Shown piece by piece: positions 1 through 8,268 of a stretch of 64,000 bases of DNA (positions are counted from its first letter, which is position 1; each line of letters begins with the position of its first letter). The position numbers and the translations under genes were made by a program. The notes beneath the pieces are model-generated. The model saw only the letters and a list, made by a program, of their open reading frames with translations. It did not search any database and was not told the origin of the DNA. The stretch is from Flavobacterium microcysteis (GTDB lineage Bacteria; Bacteroidota; Bacteroidia; Flavobacteriales; Flavobacteriaceae), in NCBI RefSeq assembly GCF_006385255.1, contig NZ_VFJE01000049.1, forward strand, positions 1 to 64,000, given 5' to 3'.

Positions 1-519
1 CCAATATGTGCTGCACAACAAGAGGCTAAACTTGGTGCTGGATTCCCAACGATTCCGGTAACTCAGTGTTTTCCAATCCCAACAGTAAAGTGTATTCCAA
101 CCGTAACTTCATGTGTTACAGGAATATCTCCAATCTGTGCTGCACAACAGGAAGCAAACGTTGGAGCTGGATTCCCAACGATTCCAGTAACGCAATGCTT
201 ACCAATTCCTACTGTTCAATGTATTCCTACTGTAACTTCATGTATCACTGGTATATCACCAATATGTGCTGCACAACAGGAGGCTAAACTTGGAGCTGGT
301 TTCCCAACGATTCCAGTAACTCAGTGTCTTCCAATCCCAACAGTAAAGTGTATTCCAACCGTAACTTCATGTGTTACAGGAATATCTCCAATCTGTGCTG
401 CACAGCAGGAAGCTAACCAAGGAGCTGGATTCCCAACGATTCCGGTAACTCAGTGTCTTCCAATCCCAACAGTACAGTGTATTCCAACTGTAACTTCATG
501 TGTTACAGGAATATCTCCA
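1..519 (+). repeat. 129-bp in-frame tandem repeats in an A-B-A-B pattern
   Basis: Four full copies and the start of a fifth lie head to tail at 1, 130, 259, 388 and 517. Copies 1 and 3 share AKLGAGF and TVKC. Copies 2 and 4 share AN(V/Q)GAGF and TVQC. The array therefore has a 258-bp higher-order period, which suggests that pairs were duplicated. Confidence 0.9.
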
Positions 520-867
520 ATCTGTAGAGCTCAGGAAGGACTTGTTGGCGCACCGGCTGCTGGAGCTCCTCCTACTATCGTTGTTTCACAGTGTTTGCCT
601 ACAATACCGCAATCCTGTTTGCCAACACTGCCAATTTCATGTTTTCCACAACCTACCATACCTATTTTATGTCCTCCGACACATGTAGGTCCTTGTAACA
701 CAAGTCCAATGGTATGTCATTTTGCCAACCAAGGTGGTAATGATGGACTAAAAGCAGCGGCAGTTCCTACATTGCCAGTAGACCAGTGTGTACCTAGCGT
801 TGGTTGTATTCCAACAATATCTTGTATCCCTACAATTTCTTGTACCGGAATACCATTTATCTGCTAA
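1..867 (+). CDS. Cys/Thr-rich tandem-repeat protein, candidate RiPP precursor (5' partial)
   Basis: The frame is open from base 1 to a TAA at 865-867, so the N-terminus, including any leader, lies outside the window. The visible 288 residues hold four 43-residue repeats (129 bp each, starting at 1, 130, 259 and 388) and part of a fifth at 517. Each repeat runs from PICAAQQEA through GAGFPTIPVTQC and PIPTVKCIPTVTSC to TGIS. A degenerate Cys-rich tail follows (TIPQSC, TLPISC, SPMVC, two TISC) and the last residue is Cys. I count 28 Cys, nearly all with Thr or Ser three to six residues upstream, as thioether ring formation would need. Kinase, HopA1-family and LanC-type genes follow immediately. 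I infer a multi-core substrate of those enzymes. A secreted disulfide-rich structural protein is the alternative. The precursor role is unproven. Confidence 0.7.
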   Translation, partial: PICAAQQEAKLGAGFPTIPVTQCFPIPTVKCIPTVTSCVTGISPICAAQQEANVGAGFPTIPVTQCLPIPTVQCIPTVTSCITGISPICAAQQEAKLGAGFPTIPVTQCLPIPTVKCIPTVTSCVTGISPICAAQQEANQGAGFPTIPVTQCLPIPTVQCIPTVTSCVTGISPICRAQEGLVGAPAAGAPPTIVVSQCLPTIPQSCLPTLPISCFPQPTIPILCPPTHVGPCNTSPMVCHFANQGGNDGLKAAAVPTLPVDQCVPSVGCIPTISCIPTISCTGIPFIC

Positions 868-884
868 GAATATTGCTTTTCTTC

Positions 885-915
885 ATAAGCCGCAAGAATA
901 AATCTTGCGGCTTAT
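885..915 (+). terminator. Perfect 13-bp hairpin between repeat protein and enzyme genes
   Basis: ATAAGCCGCAAGA (885-897), loop ATAAA, then TCTTGCGGCTTAT (903-915). It lies 17 bases after the repeat-protein stop and 26 bases before the kinase start. No long T-run follows, so it is better read as a partial terminator or mRNA-stabilising hairpin than as a full stop. It could let the precursor be made in excess over its enzymes. Confidence 0.6.
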
Positions 916-941
916 TCTACTAAATTCTTAAAAAAACTCCT

Positions 942-2036
942 ATGCAGCTAATTCCAGAAAACGTATACCACTACCTGCACAAAAGGCAGCTTATAGACGA
1001 AAAAACCGTAGTCAACGGCCATTTTATGGTACATCCTGTAAAAACCCGAAATACGATACTAAAAATAGTCATGGAACCACATAATTCCCTTTTTGTAAAG
1101 CAAACAGCGAATGATGCCGTGTCTAAAAGCCTTTTTTTACGTGAAATAAGTGCTTATGATTTATTCAACAATAGCCAGACATTTTCTGCTATTGCCCCTA
1201 TTACCTCACGCTTATTAGACTATGATGATGAAAATAATGTGATGGTTTTTGAACTGTTACACAATGCAAAAAACCTGACCGAGTATTATATGCTCACTAA
1301 AAATTTCGACTTACATCTTGCCCGGGAGCAAGCTTCTATATTGGCTTTATGCCATATCCGACCTAAAACTGAAACAGATACCTCTCTGTTTCCAAAATTA
1401 CTGCCATGGGTGTTGCAACTAGACCGCCATAATGCCGATGCTTTTTTTGCAAATAACGAGGCCAGTGCTTCTGCCATTCAACTGATTAAGGATAATCCGC
1501 TATTGCTAAATGCTTTGGCACAATTGGGTGCTACTTGGCAGTATACTCATCTTATCCACGGCGATATCAAATGGATTAATTTTTTGGCAATTGAAGATAA
1601 AAATGGAATCAGCCAAAGACTTATTGATTGGGAATTGGCTGATATCGGAGACCCGATGTGGGATGTTGCCGGACTCCTGCAGTCTTATGTGGCGACATGG
1701 CTTCTGGGATTTGACAACAACGATCCTTTTAGTAACCAACTGCCGGAACATATGAGATTTTATGATCTTAAAAATATGCAACCATCGGCACAAGCCTTTA
1801 TCTATCAATATCTAAAAGAAAAGGCAATTTTGGAGTCAGACCACTCTGCTTTTTTTACACGATTGATGCAATTTACCGCTGCCAGAATCATTCAAACCAG
1901 CGTTGAAGGCATTACTTTCAATACCAAAATAGAAGCCAATAATATGCGTTGCATACAGCTTGCCTTCAATATCATGAAAGATCCTCTTGCTGCTTTAGAA
2001 GAATTGTTCGACATTAAACTCTATCAGTATGTTTAA
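942..2036 (+). CDS. APH-fold kinase, lanthipeptide class V LanK-like
   Basis: A 364-residue protein with the aminoglycoside-phosphotransferase/choline-kinase fold. Visible motifs are the candidate ATP-binding Lys53 (FVKQ), the catalytic loop HGDIKWIN (H206, D208, N213) and the metal-binding LIDWE (D229) followed by GDPMWDVA. Kinases of this family occur in class V lanthipeptide clusters, where they are proposed to phosphorylate precursor Ser/Thr. The stop overlaps the start of the HopA1-family gene by 8 bp, so the two are probably translationally coupled. The neighbourhood argues against antibiotic resistance. The fold and catalytic residues are clear; the substrate is inferred. Confidence 0.75.
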   Translation: MQLIPENVYHYLHKRQLIDEKTVVNGHFMVHPVKTRNTILKIVMEPHNSLFVKQTANDAVSKSLFLREISAYDLFNNSQTFSAIAPITSRLLDYDDENNVMVFELLHNAKNLTEYYMLTKNFDLHLAREQASILALCHIRPKTETDTSLFPKLLPWVLQLDRHNADAFFANNEASASAIQLIKDNPLLLNALAQLGATWQYTHLIHGDIKWINFLAIEDKNGISQRLIDWELADIGDPMWDVAGLLQSYVATWLLGFDNNDPFSNQLPEHMRFYDLKNMQPSAQAFIYQYLKEKAILESDHSAFFTRLMQFTAARIIQTSVEGITFNTKIEANNMRCIQLAFNIMKDPLAALEELFDIKLYQYV

Positions 2037-2973
2037 AGATTCCGCCATTATAAAAGAGCTTACCCGGCTCATCAATCAACTACAGATTACCTCATCACAT
2101 ATTGTGTTCAGAGGCAGGCAATATGCTGTCACACCAGATACTTTACAGGAATCGCTCACCCGTATTTTGTATTCTGAATGTTATGCACTCAAAGAATCCT
2201 ACCAATCTGGCTCTTACAACAAACCGGATTATTCAGTCGAAAACGACACTAATTTCATGAGATTGCTTTCTCAAAATAACCATAGCAAAGACAGGATTGA
2301 ACAGGGCTGGCAGGTCAAGACCAATTATCCTGGCGGTTATGTTGAAGTCGTTAGGCAGTTAGAAAGCCACATCGTTCCGTTGAGTGCATTAAAAGAAACC
2401 AGCGGACAAAATGTTTCCGTATTTTTCCCGAAAGAGGACCAACATCGGCAACCAACCTTTTATTATGTTTTTGGAAACCAAAACCTCGATACTTCAAAAA
2501 ATCTGTTGCGGGTGTATTGGAATATTACAAGCGAGGGTGCTCCCGTACTGATTGACAGTATTACTAAAAAGCTCAACCGTTACAACATTCCATTCCTTTT
2601 CAAATGTCTTAACCATCCTCAGCTTTATTTTAGGCGTGATGCTGCTGTCTTGTATATTGAAGACTCATTGCAGCACCTACTCGACCAATTGCTTCCGGAA
2701 CTGTATGAAGATTTAAAAGAATACCTGGAAGAAGATGTGCCTCTTTTTAGCTACCGTTACCAAAAAGGTATGGGCTTGGCAGAAAATCCATCTTCGCAGG
2801 AAAGTTTTGGAATGAACCGGATGGCTACCGTTGCCGCCGCTCTTACAAATTCGGCGGCTAAAAAATGGGATACTGACCTATTGCTTCAGGAAATAGCAAC
2901 GGCTTTTCAGCAAAAAGGAATCCATCCTGAAACTACTTTTTTAAATAAAGGAACAAAAAAAGCATTCAATTAA
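2029..2973 (+). CDS. HopA1-family protein, candidate phospho-Ser/Thr lyase of a RiPP pathway
   Basis: A 314-residue protein matching the HopA1 effector family: YVFGN and RVYWNI (about 145-166), KLNRYNIPFLFKCLN (about 181-195), RRDAAVLY (202-209) and the signature GLAENP followed by SFGMNR (249-264). The family was named from a Pseudomonas type III effector. HopA1 domains also occur in class V lanthipeptide clusters next to an APH-like kinase, where they are thought to eliminate phosphate to give dehydroamino acids. No type III secretion genes are nearby and no export signal is seen. It overlaps the kinase gene and sits 11 bp before the LanC gene, a tight operon. The family is secure; lyase activity here is inferred. 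Confidence 0.75.
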   Translation: MFKDSAIIKELTRLINQLQITSSHIVFRGRQYAVTPDTLQESLTRILYSECYALKESYQSGSYNKPDYSVENDTNFMRLLSQNNHSKDRIEQGWQVKTNYPGGYVEVVRQLESHIVPLSALKETSGQNVSVFFPKEDQHRQPTFYYVFGNQNLDTSKNLLRVYWNITSEGAPVLIDSITKKLNRYNIPFLFKCLNHPQLYFRRDAAVLYIEDSLQHLLDQLLPELYEDLKEYLEEDVPLFSYRYQKGMGLAENPSSQESFGMNRMATVAAALTNSAAKKWDTDLLLQEIATAFQQKGIHPETTFLNKGTKKAFN

Positions 2974-2984
2974 AAAGAACAATC

Positions 2985-4211
2985 ATGGAAGCTATATCTA
3001 AAAACACCTTCTTGGAAACAGCATGGGAAATTGGTTGCCAACTGATGAAAAACAGCATTTGGCATGGCAATTCCTGCAATTGGCAAGGTTATTCTGTTGA
3101 ATTCGTTGATGGTGCCTACCAACCTATTATGAGGACTTTTGGAGCCGACCTGTATTCCGGAACTTCAGGAATTGCGCTTTTTCTGACGGCGTTATATGCT
3201 GAAAGAAAAGACCCGATCCTGCTCAAAACGATAGAAGGAAGCATCGCCCAAATACAAAACAATATCGATTCGATACCTGATCTTGGCTTTTATGCGGGAA
3301 AACCCGGCATTGCCACTGCCCTAATCCACATTGGGAAAGAACTGGATCGGGAAGATTGGATTGAGTATGGAATCAGCCTGCTCGACAGTATTGTTCCTTC
3401 ATCGTTGCAGTCTCATGAAGTTGATGTCATAAGCGGTGCAGCTGGAACAATTCCGGTGTTAATCGACGCTTATAAGGCTTTTCAAAGACAAGATTTGCTG
3501 GACAAAGCCGTCGTACTTGGACATTTGTTATGTGATATGGCTGTAAAAAATGAAACTGTATGGTCCTGGGCAACGGTTCCCTCTTCTAAAAACTTAACGG
3601 GATTTTCTCATGGATCATCCGGTGTTGCCCTGGCCTTACTACAATTGCATGAAATTACCGGAGAAGAAATTTTTCTAAAAGGTGCCGAAGGTGGTTTTAA
3701 TTATGAAAGACAATCTTTTGATATTTCACAGCAAAACTGGCCTGATTTCAGGGATGGGGTTTCCACTACCACTGCAAAAGTCTGCGGACTGGCATGGTGC
3801 CACGGAGCTCCGGGTATTGCCTTATCTCGCCTAAAAGCAAATCAGGCAAAAGCCGATACTGCTTTTGTACAGGAAATGAATGTCGCTTTAAAAACGACAA
3901 CTTCAAGCATTTATCACGCTCTTACAGATAATCTAAATACCACAAATTATTCTTTATGCCATGGAATCGCAGGCAATGCGGAAATATTGCTGGATTGCGG
4001 CGGAGTTGAATATCATCAATTAGCAGAAGCTGTAGGAACTGCCGGCATCCAGAAATATCAGGAAAACCGAATTTCATGGCCTACCGGCATCAACACCGGA
4101 CAGTATACGCCAGGATTGATGATGGGAATTGCCGGAACGGGTTATTTCTATCTCAGGCTGTTTAATAAAAATAAACACAAGACTTTTCTGGTTCCTGGAT
4201 TGCAAGATTAA
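2985..4211 (+). CDS. Stand-alone LanC-type lanthionine cyclase
   Basis: A 408-residue alpha/alpha toroid with seven GxxG turns (YSGTSGIA, YAGKPGIA, SGAAGT, SHGSSGVA, CHGAPGIA, CHGIAGNA, MGIAGTG). Zinc ligands are visible as C272 (WCHG), C325 and H326 (SLCHG); H209 in GFSHG matches the catalytic His of NisC. LanC enzymes activate Cys thiols on zinc for Michael addition to dehydroalanine or dehydrobutyrine. The motif wording resembles the cyclase half of LanM enzymes, but no dehydratase domain is attached. The kinase and HopA1-family genes upstream probably supply that step. It is the last gene of the unit, followed by a strong terminator. Confidence 0.85.
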   Translation: MEAISKNTFLETAWEIGCQLMKNSIWHGNSCNWQGYSVEFVDGAYQPIMRTFGADLYSGTSGIALFLTALYAERKDPILLKTIEGSIAQIQNNIDSIPDLGFYAGKPGIATALIHIGKELDREDWIEYGISLLDSIVPSSLQSHEVDVISGAAGTIPVLIDAYKAFQRQDLLDKAVVLGHLLCDMAVKNETVWSWATVPSSKNLTGFSHGSSGVALALLQLHEITGEEIFLKGAEGGFNYERQSFDISQQNWPDFRDGVSTTTAKVCGLAWCHGAPGIALSRLKANQAKADTAFVQEMNVALKTTTSSIYHALTDNLNTTNYSLCHGIAGNAEILLDCGGVEYHQLAEAVGTAGIQKYQENRISWPTGINTGQYTPGLMMGIAGTGYFYLRLFNKNKHKTFLVPGLQD

Positions 4212-4245
4212 CAGCGGCAGCTCTTTTTTCCCCTAAGCTTTATGC

Positions 4246-4277
4246 AAAAAAGCCTCTCAAATGAGAGGCTTTTTTTT
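4246..4277. terminator. Bidirectional terminator between the LanC gene and the MoxR-like gene
   Basis: Stem AAGCCTCTC (4250-4258) and GAGAGGCTT (4263-4271), with an A-run before and a T-run after. It serves both convergent genes, and the stop codon of the minus-strand ATPase overlaps it. Confidence 0.85.
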
Positions 4278-5739
4278 ATAGTTTTCGGATATAGCTTCCG
4301 TAAAGGTCATTAAACTGATAGCCTTTGACAATTCTGTCTTTACTCAGCTTATTGTATTCGACTAATCCCCAAAGTACAAATTCTTTCATAAAATACATAT
4401 CTTCAGGTGCTACATCAGGCTGATATTTGGCTATCAACGCTCTAAGCGGAATAATAGAATCCAGCTGCTGTTTGTATTCGGAATCTGTTGCTTCATCTAA
4501 AAGCTCAAACCCACTTTCGTTGAAAAACCAATCGATTGTGTCTTTATAAGGACTTTTTTCTTCTTGTTTTTCGAGCTTTTCTATTTTTGGAAAATACATC
4601 GAAAAGAACGTCTTTATGGCATCGCCAATCAGATGCTGGGCTACGACTCCTGCTCCTTCCTGTTCGCCTTCATAAACCAATTCTACTTTTCCGGTAATGG
4701 CAGGAATAATTCCCATAAAATCGGAAAGTCTTAAAACCGTTTTTTCAGCTCCTGTTTTTAAAGCTCTGCGTTCTGCCGTGCTCAAAAGGTTTTCAAATGC
4801 TGTAATACTCAATCGGGCACTCACACCACTCTTGGCATCAACATATTCACTTTCACGGGCTTCAAAACTAATCTGTTCCAACAAATCTTTTGCCAGTGAA
4901 GGAACATGAACCAAATTGCTTTGGCGGCTGTCAAGATTCGATTCCTGTTCTGTAATCGTTCTTGCAATTTCGATACTTTCCGGGTAATGCGTTAATATCT
5001 GAGAACCAATCCTATCTTTTAACGGCGTCACAATGCTTCCTCTGTTGGTATAATCTTCAGGATTAGCTGTAAATATAAATTGCATATCCAAAGCCAGGCG
5101 TACTTTAAATCCACGTATCTGTATGTCTCCTTCCTGCAATATGTTGAAAAGAGCCACCTGGATTCTTGCCTGAAGATCCGGCAATTCGTTGATGACAAAA
5201 ATACAACGATTGGCTCTCGGTATCATCCCAAAATGGATAACCCTGTCATCAGCATACGATAGTTTTAGGTTGGCGGCTTTAATCGGGTCTACATCTCCTA
5301 TCAGATCGGCAACCGTAACATCTGGTGTCGCCAGTTTTTCAAAAAAGCGTTCGTTTCTGTGTATCCATTCTATTGGCGTATTGTCCCCTTGTTCTTCAAT
5401 GAGATTTTTGGCATATCTTGAAATAGGCTGTAACGGATCGTCATTGATTTCGGACCCAGCCACAATCGGCATCCATTCATCCAGTAAGTTGACCATCAAA
5501 CGTGCCAGTCGGGTTTTGGCCTGGCCGCGAAGTCCTAGTAAGTTAATATTGTGACGAGAAAGTATGGCTCTTTCCAATTCGGGAATAACAGTGTCTTCAT
5601 AGCCGTGTACGCCTTGAAAAACGGTTTCTCCTTTGCTAATCTTCTCCCGAAGGTTGTTACGTAATTCGTCTTTTATACTTTGGGATTGGTATCCTGATTT
5701 TTTTAGTTCCCCTAGGGTTTTTATAGTTTCTGCTTTCAT
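4276..5739 (-). CDS. MoxR/magnesium-chelatase-I-like AAA+ ATPase
   Basis: A 487-residue AAA+ protein. The P-loop is GLRGQAKT (69-76), lacking the usual third glycine. The Walker B segment reads IFVINELPDL (about 180-189), with Asn where Asp is normal. A sensor-1-like FTANPEDY and an arginine-rich KDRIG segment follow, then a C-terminal helical lid. MoxR/ChlI-type ATPases act with VWA-domain partners as chaperone or metal-insertion machines. The VWA gene lies directly upstream on the same strand (44-base gap), so they form a pair. The target is unknown. Confidence 0.8.
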   Translation of the reverse strand: MKAETIKTLGELKKSGYQSQSIKDELRNNLREKISKGETVFQGVHGYEDTVIPELERAILSRHNINLLGLRGQAKTRLARLMVNLLDEWMPIVAGSEINDDPLQPISRYAKNLIEEQGDNTPIEWIHRNERFFEKLATPDVTVADLIGDVDPIKAANLKLSYADDRVIHFGMIPRANRCIFVINELPDLQARIQVALFNILQEGDIQIRGFKVRLALDMQFIFTANPEDYTNRGSIVTPLKDRIGSQILTHYPESIEIARTITEQESNLDSRQSNLVHVPSLAKDLLEQISFEARESEYVDAKSGVSARLSITAFENLLSTAERRALKTGAEKTVLRLSDFMGIIPAITGKVELVYEGEQEGAGVVAQHLIGDAIKTFFSMYFPKIEKLEKQEEKSPYKDTIDWFFNESGFELLDEATDSEYKQQLDSIIPLRALIAKYQPDVAPEDMYFMKEFVLWGLVEYNKLSKDRIVKGYQFNDLYGSYIRKL

Positions 5740-5783
5740 TTTTATTCTTGCTCTTTTTATTAGGGATTCTTTTACTTCGTCTA

Positions 5784-6902
5784 TTATTTTATTCTTTTTT
5801 TCCTGTTGGTTTCATAATCTTCAAAAATCATTTCACCTAAGCCTTTTAGTCCGGTATAAAACGCTTTTCCTTGATTGGCTTCCGTAAAATAATTTACAAA
5901 TTGCTGCAGATATGGGTCGTTGGCAATCATAAAAGTTGTGATGGGAATATGCAATTTTCTGGCCTGTTGTGCCATAGCATAACATTTATCAACGATATAG
6001 TCGTCCAGGCCGTTACTGTTCATATAATACGATCCGTCTCGTTCACGTATGCAGCTTGGCTTTCCGTCTGTTATCATAAAAATCTGCTTGTTGGTATTTC
6101 GTTTCCTACGCAGTAAATCCATTGCCAGCTCTAATCCTGCCACGGTATTCGTATGGTATGGCCCCACTTTGAGATAAGGCAAATCTTTTATGGCAATTGG
6201 CCAGGCATCATTACCAAATACCAATATATCGAGCGTATCTTTCGGATATCGTGTTGTAATTAATTCAGCCAAAGCCATGGCTACTTTTTTAGCCGGCGTA
6301 ATGCGGTCTTCTCCATACAAAATCATACTATGGCTGATGTCAATCATCAATACGGTACTCATCTGGGCCTTGAATTGGGCATCTTCTACCACAAGGTCAT
6401 CTTCGGTCAGTTTAAAACTGTCGATACCATTATTGACCTGAGCGTTTTTCAAGCTTTCCGTTAAAGAAATTCGTTCCAGACTGTCACCAAAATGGAATTC
6501 CCTGAATTCTCCCGTATGTTCGTCTCCGTTTCCTGAATGTTTTGTTTTGTGGTTTCCTGAGCCGCTGCGTTTCAGATTTCCAAAAATCTGGTCAAGCGCT
6601 TGTTGGCGAATGGCTCTTTCTGTTTTTGATGTAATGGCTAGTCCTCCAGAACCGTCATCTTTTATTTCTTCCCGTATGTATCCTTTTTTCTTAAGATCTT
6701 CGATAAAATCATCAATAGTATAGCTTGAATCTGTCAGTTTGTATTCCTTATCCAATTCCCGAAGCCAATCAATAGCTTCGTCAAAATCGCCTGAAGTGTG
6801 CGTTATTAGTTCTTTGAAAATTTCGAAGAGTTTATCAAAAGGAGACAAATTAGGAGCTTCGTATTTTTTGAATAAGAAGCCTTTTCTTTTATTGGTTTCC
6901 AT
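5784..6902 (-). CDS. VWA-domain protein, partner of the MoxR-like ATPase
   Basis: A 372-residue protein without signal peptide or membrane segments, so probably cytoplasmic. The C-terminal half is a von Willebrand factor A domain with the MIDAS motif DISHS (188-192) and ITDGKPS further on. The N-terminal 110 residues are helical and charged, followed by a Gly/His-rich linker (about 113-130). It is the first gene of a two-gene unit with the ATPase, resembling MoxR-VWA and ChlI-ChlD pairs in which the VWA protein recruits the substrate. Confidence 0.8.
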   Translation of the reverse strand: METNKRKGFLFKKYEAPNLSPFDKLFEIFKELITHTSGDFDEAIDWLRELDKEYKLTDSSYTIDDFIEDLKKKGYIREEIKDDGSGGLAITSKTERAIRQQALDQIFGNLKRSGSGNHKTKHSGNGDEHTGEFREFHFGDSLERISLTESLKNAQVNNGIDSFKLTEDDLVVEDAQFKAQMSTVLMIDISHSMILYGEDRITPAKKVAMALAELITTRYPKDTLDILVFGNDAWPIAIKDLPYLKVGPYHTNTVAGLELAMDLLRRKRNTNKQIFMITDGKPSCIRERDGSYYMNSNGLDDYIVDKCYAMAQQARKLHIPITTFMIANDPYLQQFVNYFTEANQGKAFYTGLKGLGEMIFEDYETNRKKRIK

Positions 6903-7014
6903 AGATGATAAAATTAATATTTAATCAGATGTGATGGTTTGGGCACGGTATTAATTTTTAGTTAAAATGAAGGCCCACTTCTATCGAATTGTTGACAAGT
7001 ATTAATTATAATTT

Positions 7015-7044
7015 TTTGTCGCATTTGAAATTGAAATAGCTTTG
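7015..7044 (+). promoter_or_regulatory. Bacteroidetes promoter for the pentapeptide-repeat gene
   Basis: TTTG at 7015-7018, an 18-base spacer, then TAGCTTTG at 7037-7044 (TAnnTTTG consensus). Transcription would begin near 7051. This rules out a TTG start at 7042 and supports ATG 7063. Confidence 0.6.
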
Positions 7045-7062
7045 CAATTCATCCAACGATTT

Positions 7063-7635
7063 ATGACCGATTATATCCACGACAAGAATTACTCTAATGA
7101 AGTTTATACAGAAGATGCTTTCAATCTGAAAGAATTTGAGGTATGCCATTTTTCTGGCTGCGATTTTACACGTTGTAATTTTATCGGGGTCACTTTTACG
7201 GATTGTACTTTTACCAACTGTGATTTCAGTGGCGCCCGAATCAACCATGTCGCTTTTAGGGGAGTGAATTTTATCGATTGCCAGGTACTCGATGTCAATT
7301 TTTCGATGTGTGACAAGCTCATTTTTGAAATCCATTTCAAAGACTGTATTTTGGATTTTTGCAAATTCTATGACCTCATAATGAAAGGCACAACATTTAG
7401 TAATTGTAGTATGATTGCGCTCGATTTTATGAACACAGACCTGACCAATGTTTTGTTTGACCATTGCAATCTGCACAAAACCGTTTTTTCAAACACAACG
7501 GTCATTAAGGCTGATTTCACAACAAGCTATAATTTCTCTATCGATCCGGAAAAGAACAAAATCAAAAAAGCCAGCTTTTCATTAGCCGGCCTTAAAGGTT
7601 TATTACAAAAACACGAGTTGATAATCAAAGAATGA
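7063..7635 (+). CDS. Pentapeptide-repeat protein
   Basis: 190 residues from ATG 7063. Most of the protein is a run of A(D/N)LxX-like pentapeptides rich in F, C and N (CDFTRCNF, CTFTNCDF, TTFSNC), which form a right-handed quadrilateral beta-helix. The C-terminal tail (YNFSIDPEKNKIKKASFSL then LKGLLQKHE) is a capping segment also found in Qnr/MfpA-like family members. A role in shielding DNA gyrase is possible, but nothing in the context supports it. The stop abuts that of miaE with no intergenic base. Confidence 0.8.
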   Translation: MTDYIHDKNYSNEVYTEDAFNLKEFEVCHFSGCDFTRCNFIGVTFTDCTFTNCDFSGARINHVAFRGVNFIDCQVLDVNFSMCDKLIFEIHFKDCILDFCKFYDLIMKGTTFSNCSMIALDFMNTDLTNVLFDHCNLHKTVFSNTTVIKADFTTSYNFSIDPEKNKIKKASFSLAGLKGLLQKHELIIKE

Positions 7636-8223
7636 TTAGCCGTGTATGGTTTCTTTTTTGCCATATTTTGCGATGACAGTGGCTTCAAATTCAAGCCATT
7701 CTTTCCAACGTTTTTCCACATCAATTCCCTGTCCATATTTTCGGGCATAAGAGATAAATGTAGTATAATGTGCAGCTTCGCTTTCCATCAGGTCACGATA
7801 AAATTTTGAAAGTTCTTCGTCATTAATATTTTCTGAAAGTACTTTAAAACGTTCACAGCTTCGGGCCTCGATCATGGCTGAAAAAAGCATTCTCTCTACA
7901 AATCCAGACACACGGCTTCCGGTATTGCTACGTTTCATATATTGCGCCAGCTCACCAACATATTCGTCTTTACGCTCACGCCCAAGCTTTAATCCACGCT
8001 TCTTGATGATTTCGTGCACCATTTCAAAATGCTCGACTTCTTCCTTTGCCAATGCCAACATATCCGTTACCAAATCCGGATATTCCGAATTGATCGTGAT
8101 GATAGTAATAGCATTCGACGCTGCCTTTTGTTCACACCAGGCATGGTCCGTAAGTATTTCTTCAATATTGGTTTCTACAATGTTTACCCATCTTGGGTCG
8201 GTTGGCAATTTTAAGCGCAGCAT
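7636..8223 (-). CDS. miaE: tRNA 2-methylthio-N6-isopentenyladenosine hydroxylase
   Basis: A ferritin-like di-iron protein of 195 residues from the ATG at 8223 (MLRLKLP), a better start than the in-frame ATG at 8250. Iron-binding features are DHAWCEQKAA (about 24-33), EEVEHFE and EARSCERF, plus ESEAAHY later. MiaE hydroxylates the isopentenyl group of ms2i6A37 in tRNAs reading UNN codons. miaA, which makes the i6A substrate, is also in this window at 51512. A CTAAGG octamer array begins 46 bases upstream of this start. Confidence 0.85.
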   Translation of the reverse strand: MLRLKLPTDPRWVNIVETNIEEILTDHAWCEQKAASNAITIITINSEYPDLVTDMLALAKEEVEHFEMVHEIIKKRGLKLGRERKDEYVGELAQYMKRSNTGSRVSGFVERMLFSAMIEARSCERFKVLSENINDEELSKFYRDLMESEAAHYTTFISYARKYGQGIDVEKRWKEWLEFEATVIAKYGKKETIHG

Positions 8224-8268
8224 TGACATAGCGAATAATTTAGGTTGCAAATTTAGGGATTTGTTTTG

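Noticed and set aside
1..519. CRISPR-like array
   Set aside because: The 129-bp repeats abut directly with no unique spacers and are in one coding frame.
66..688. Extra plus-strand reading frames inside the repeats
   Set aside because: They are out-of-frame shadows of the periodic repeat and break at 287 and 688.
942..2036. Aminoglycoside resistance kinase
   Set aside because: Only the fold is shared; it overlaps a HopA1-family gene and precedes a LanC gene.
2029..2973. Type III secretion effector
   Set aside because: No secretion system genes or chaperone are present, and the RiPP-like context explains it better.
7042..7062. TTG start for the pentapeptide-repeat protein
   Set aside because: It lies within the -7 promoter box, upstream of the likely transcription start.
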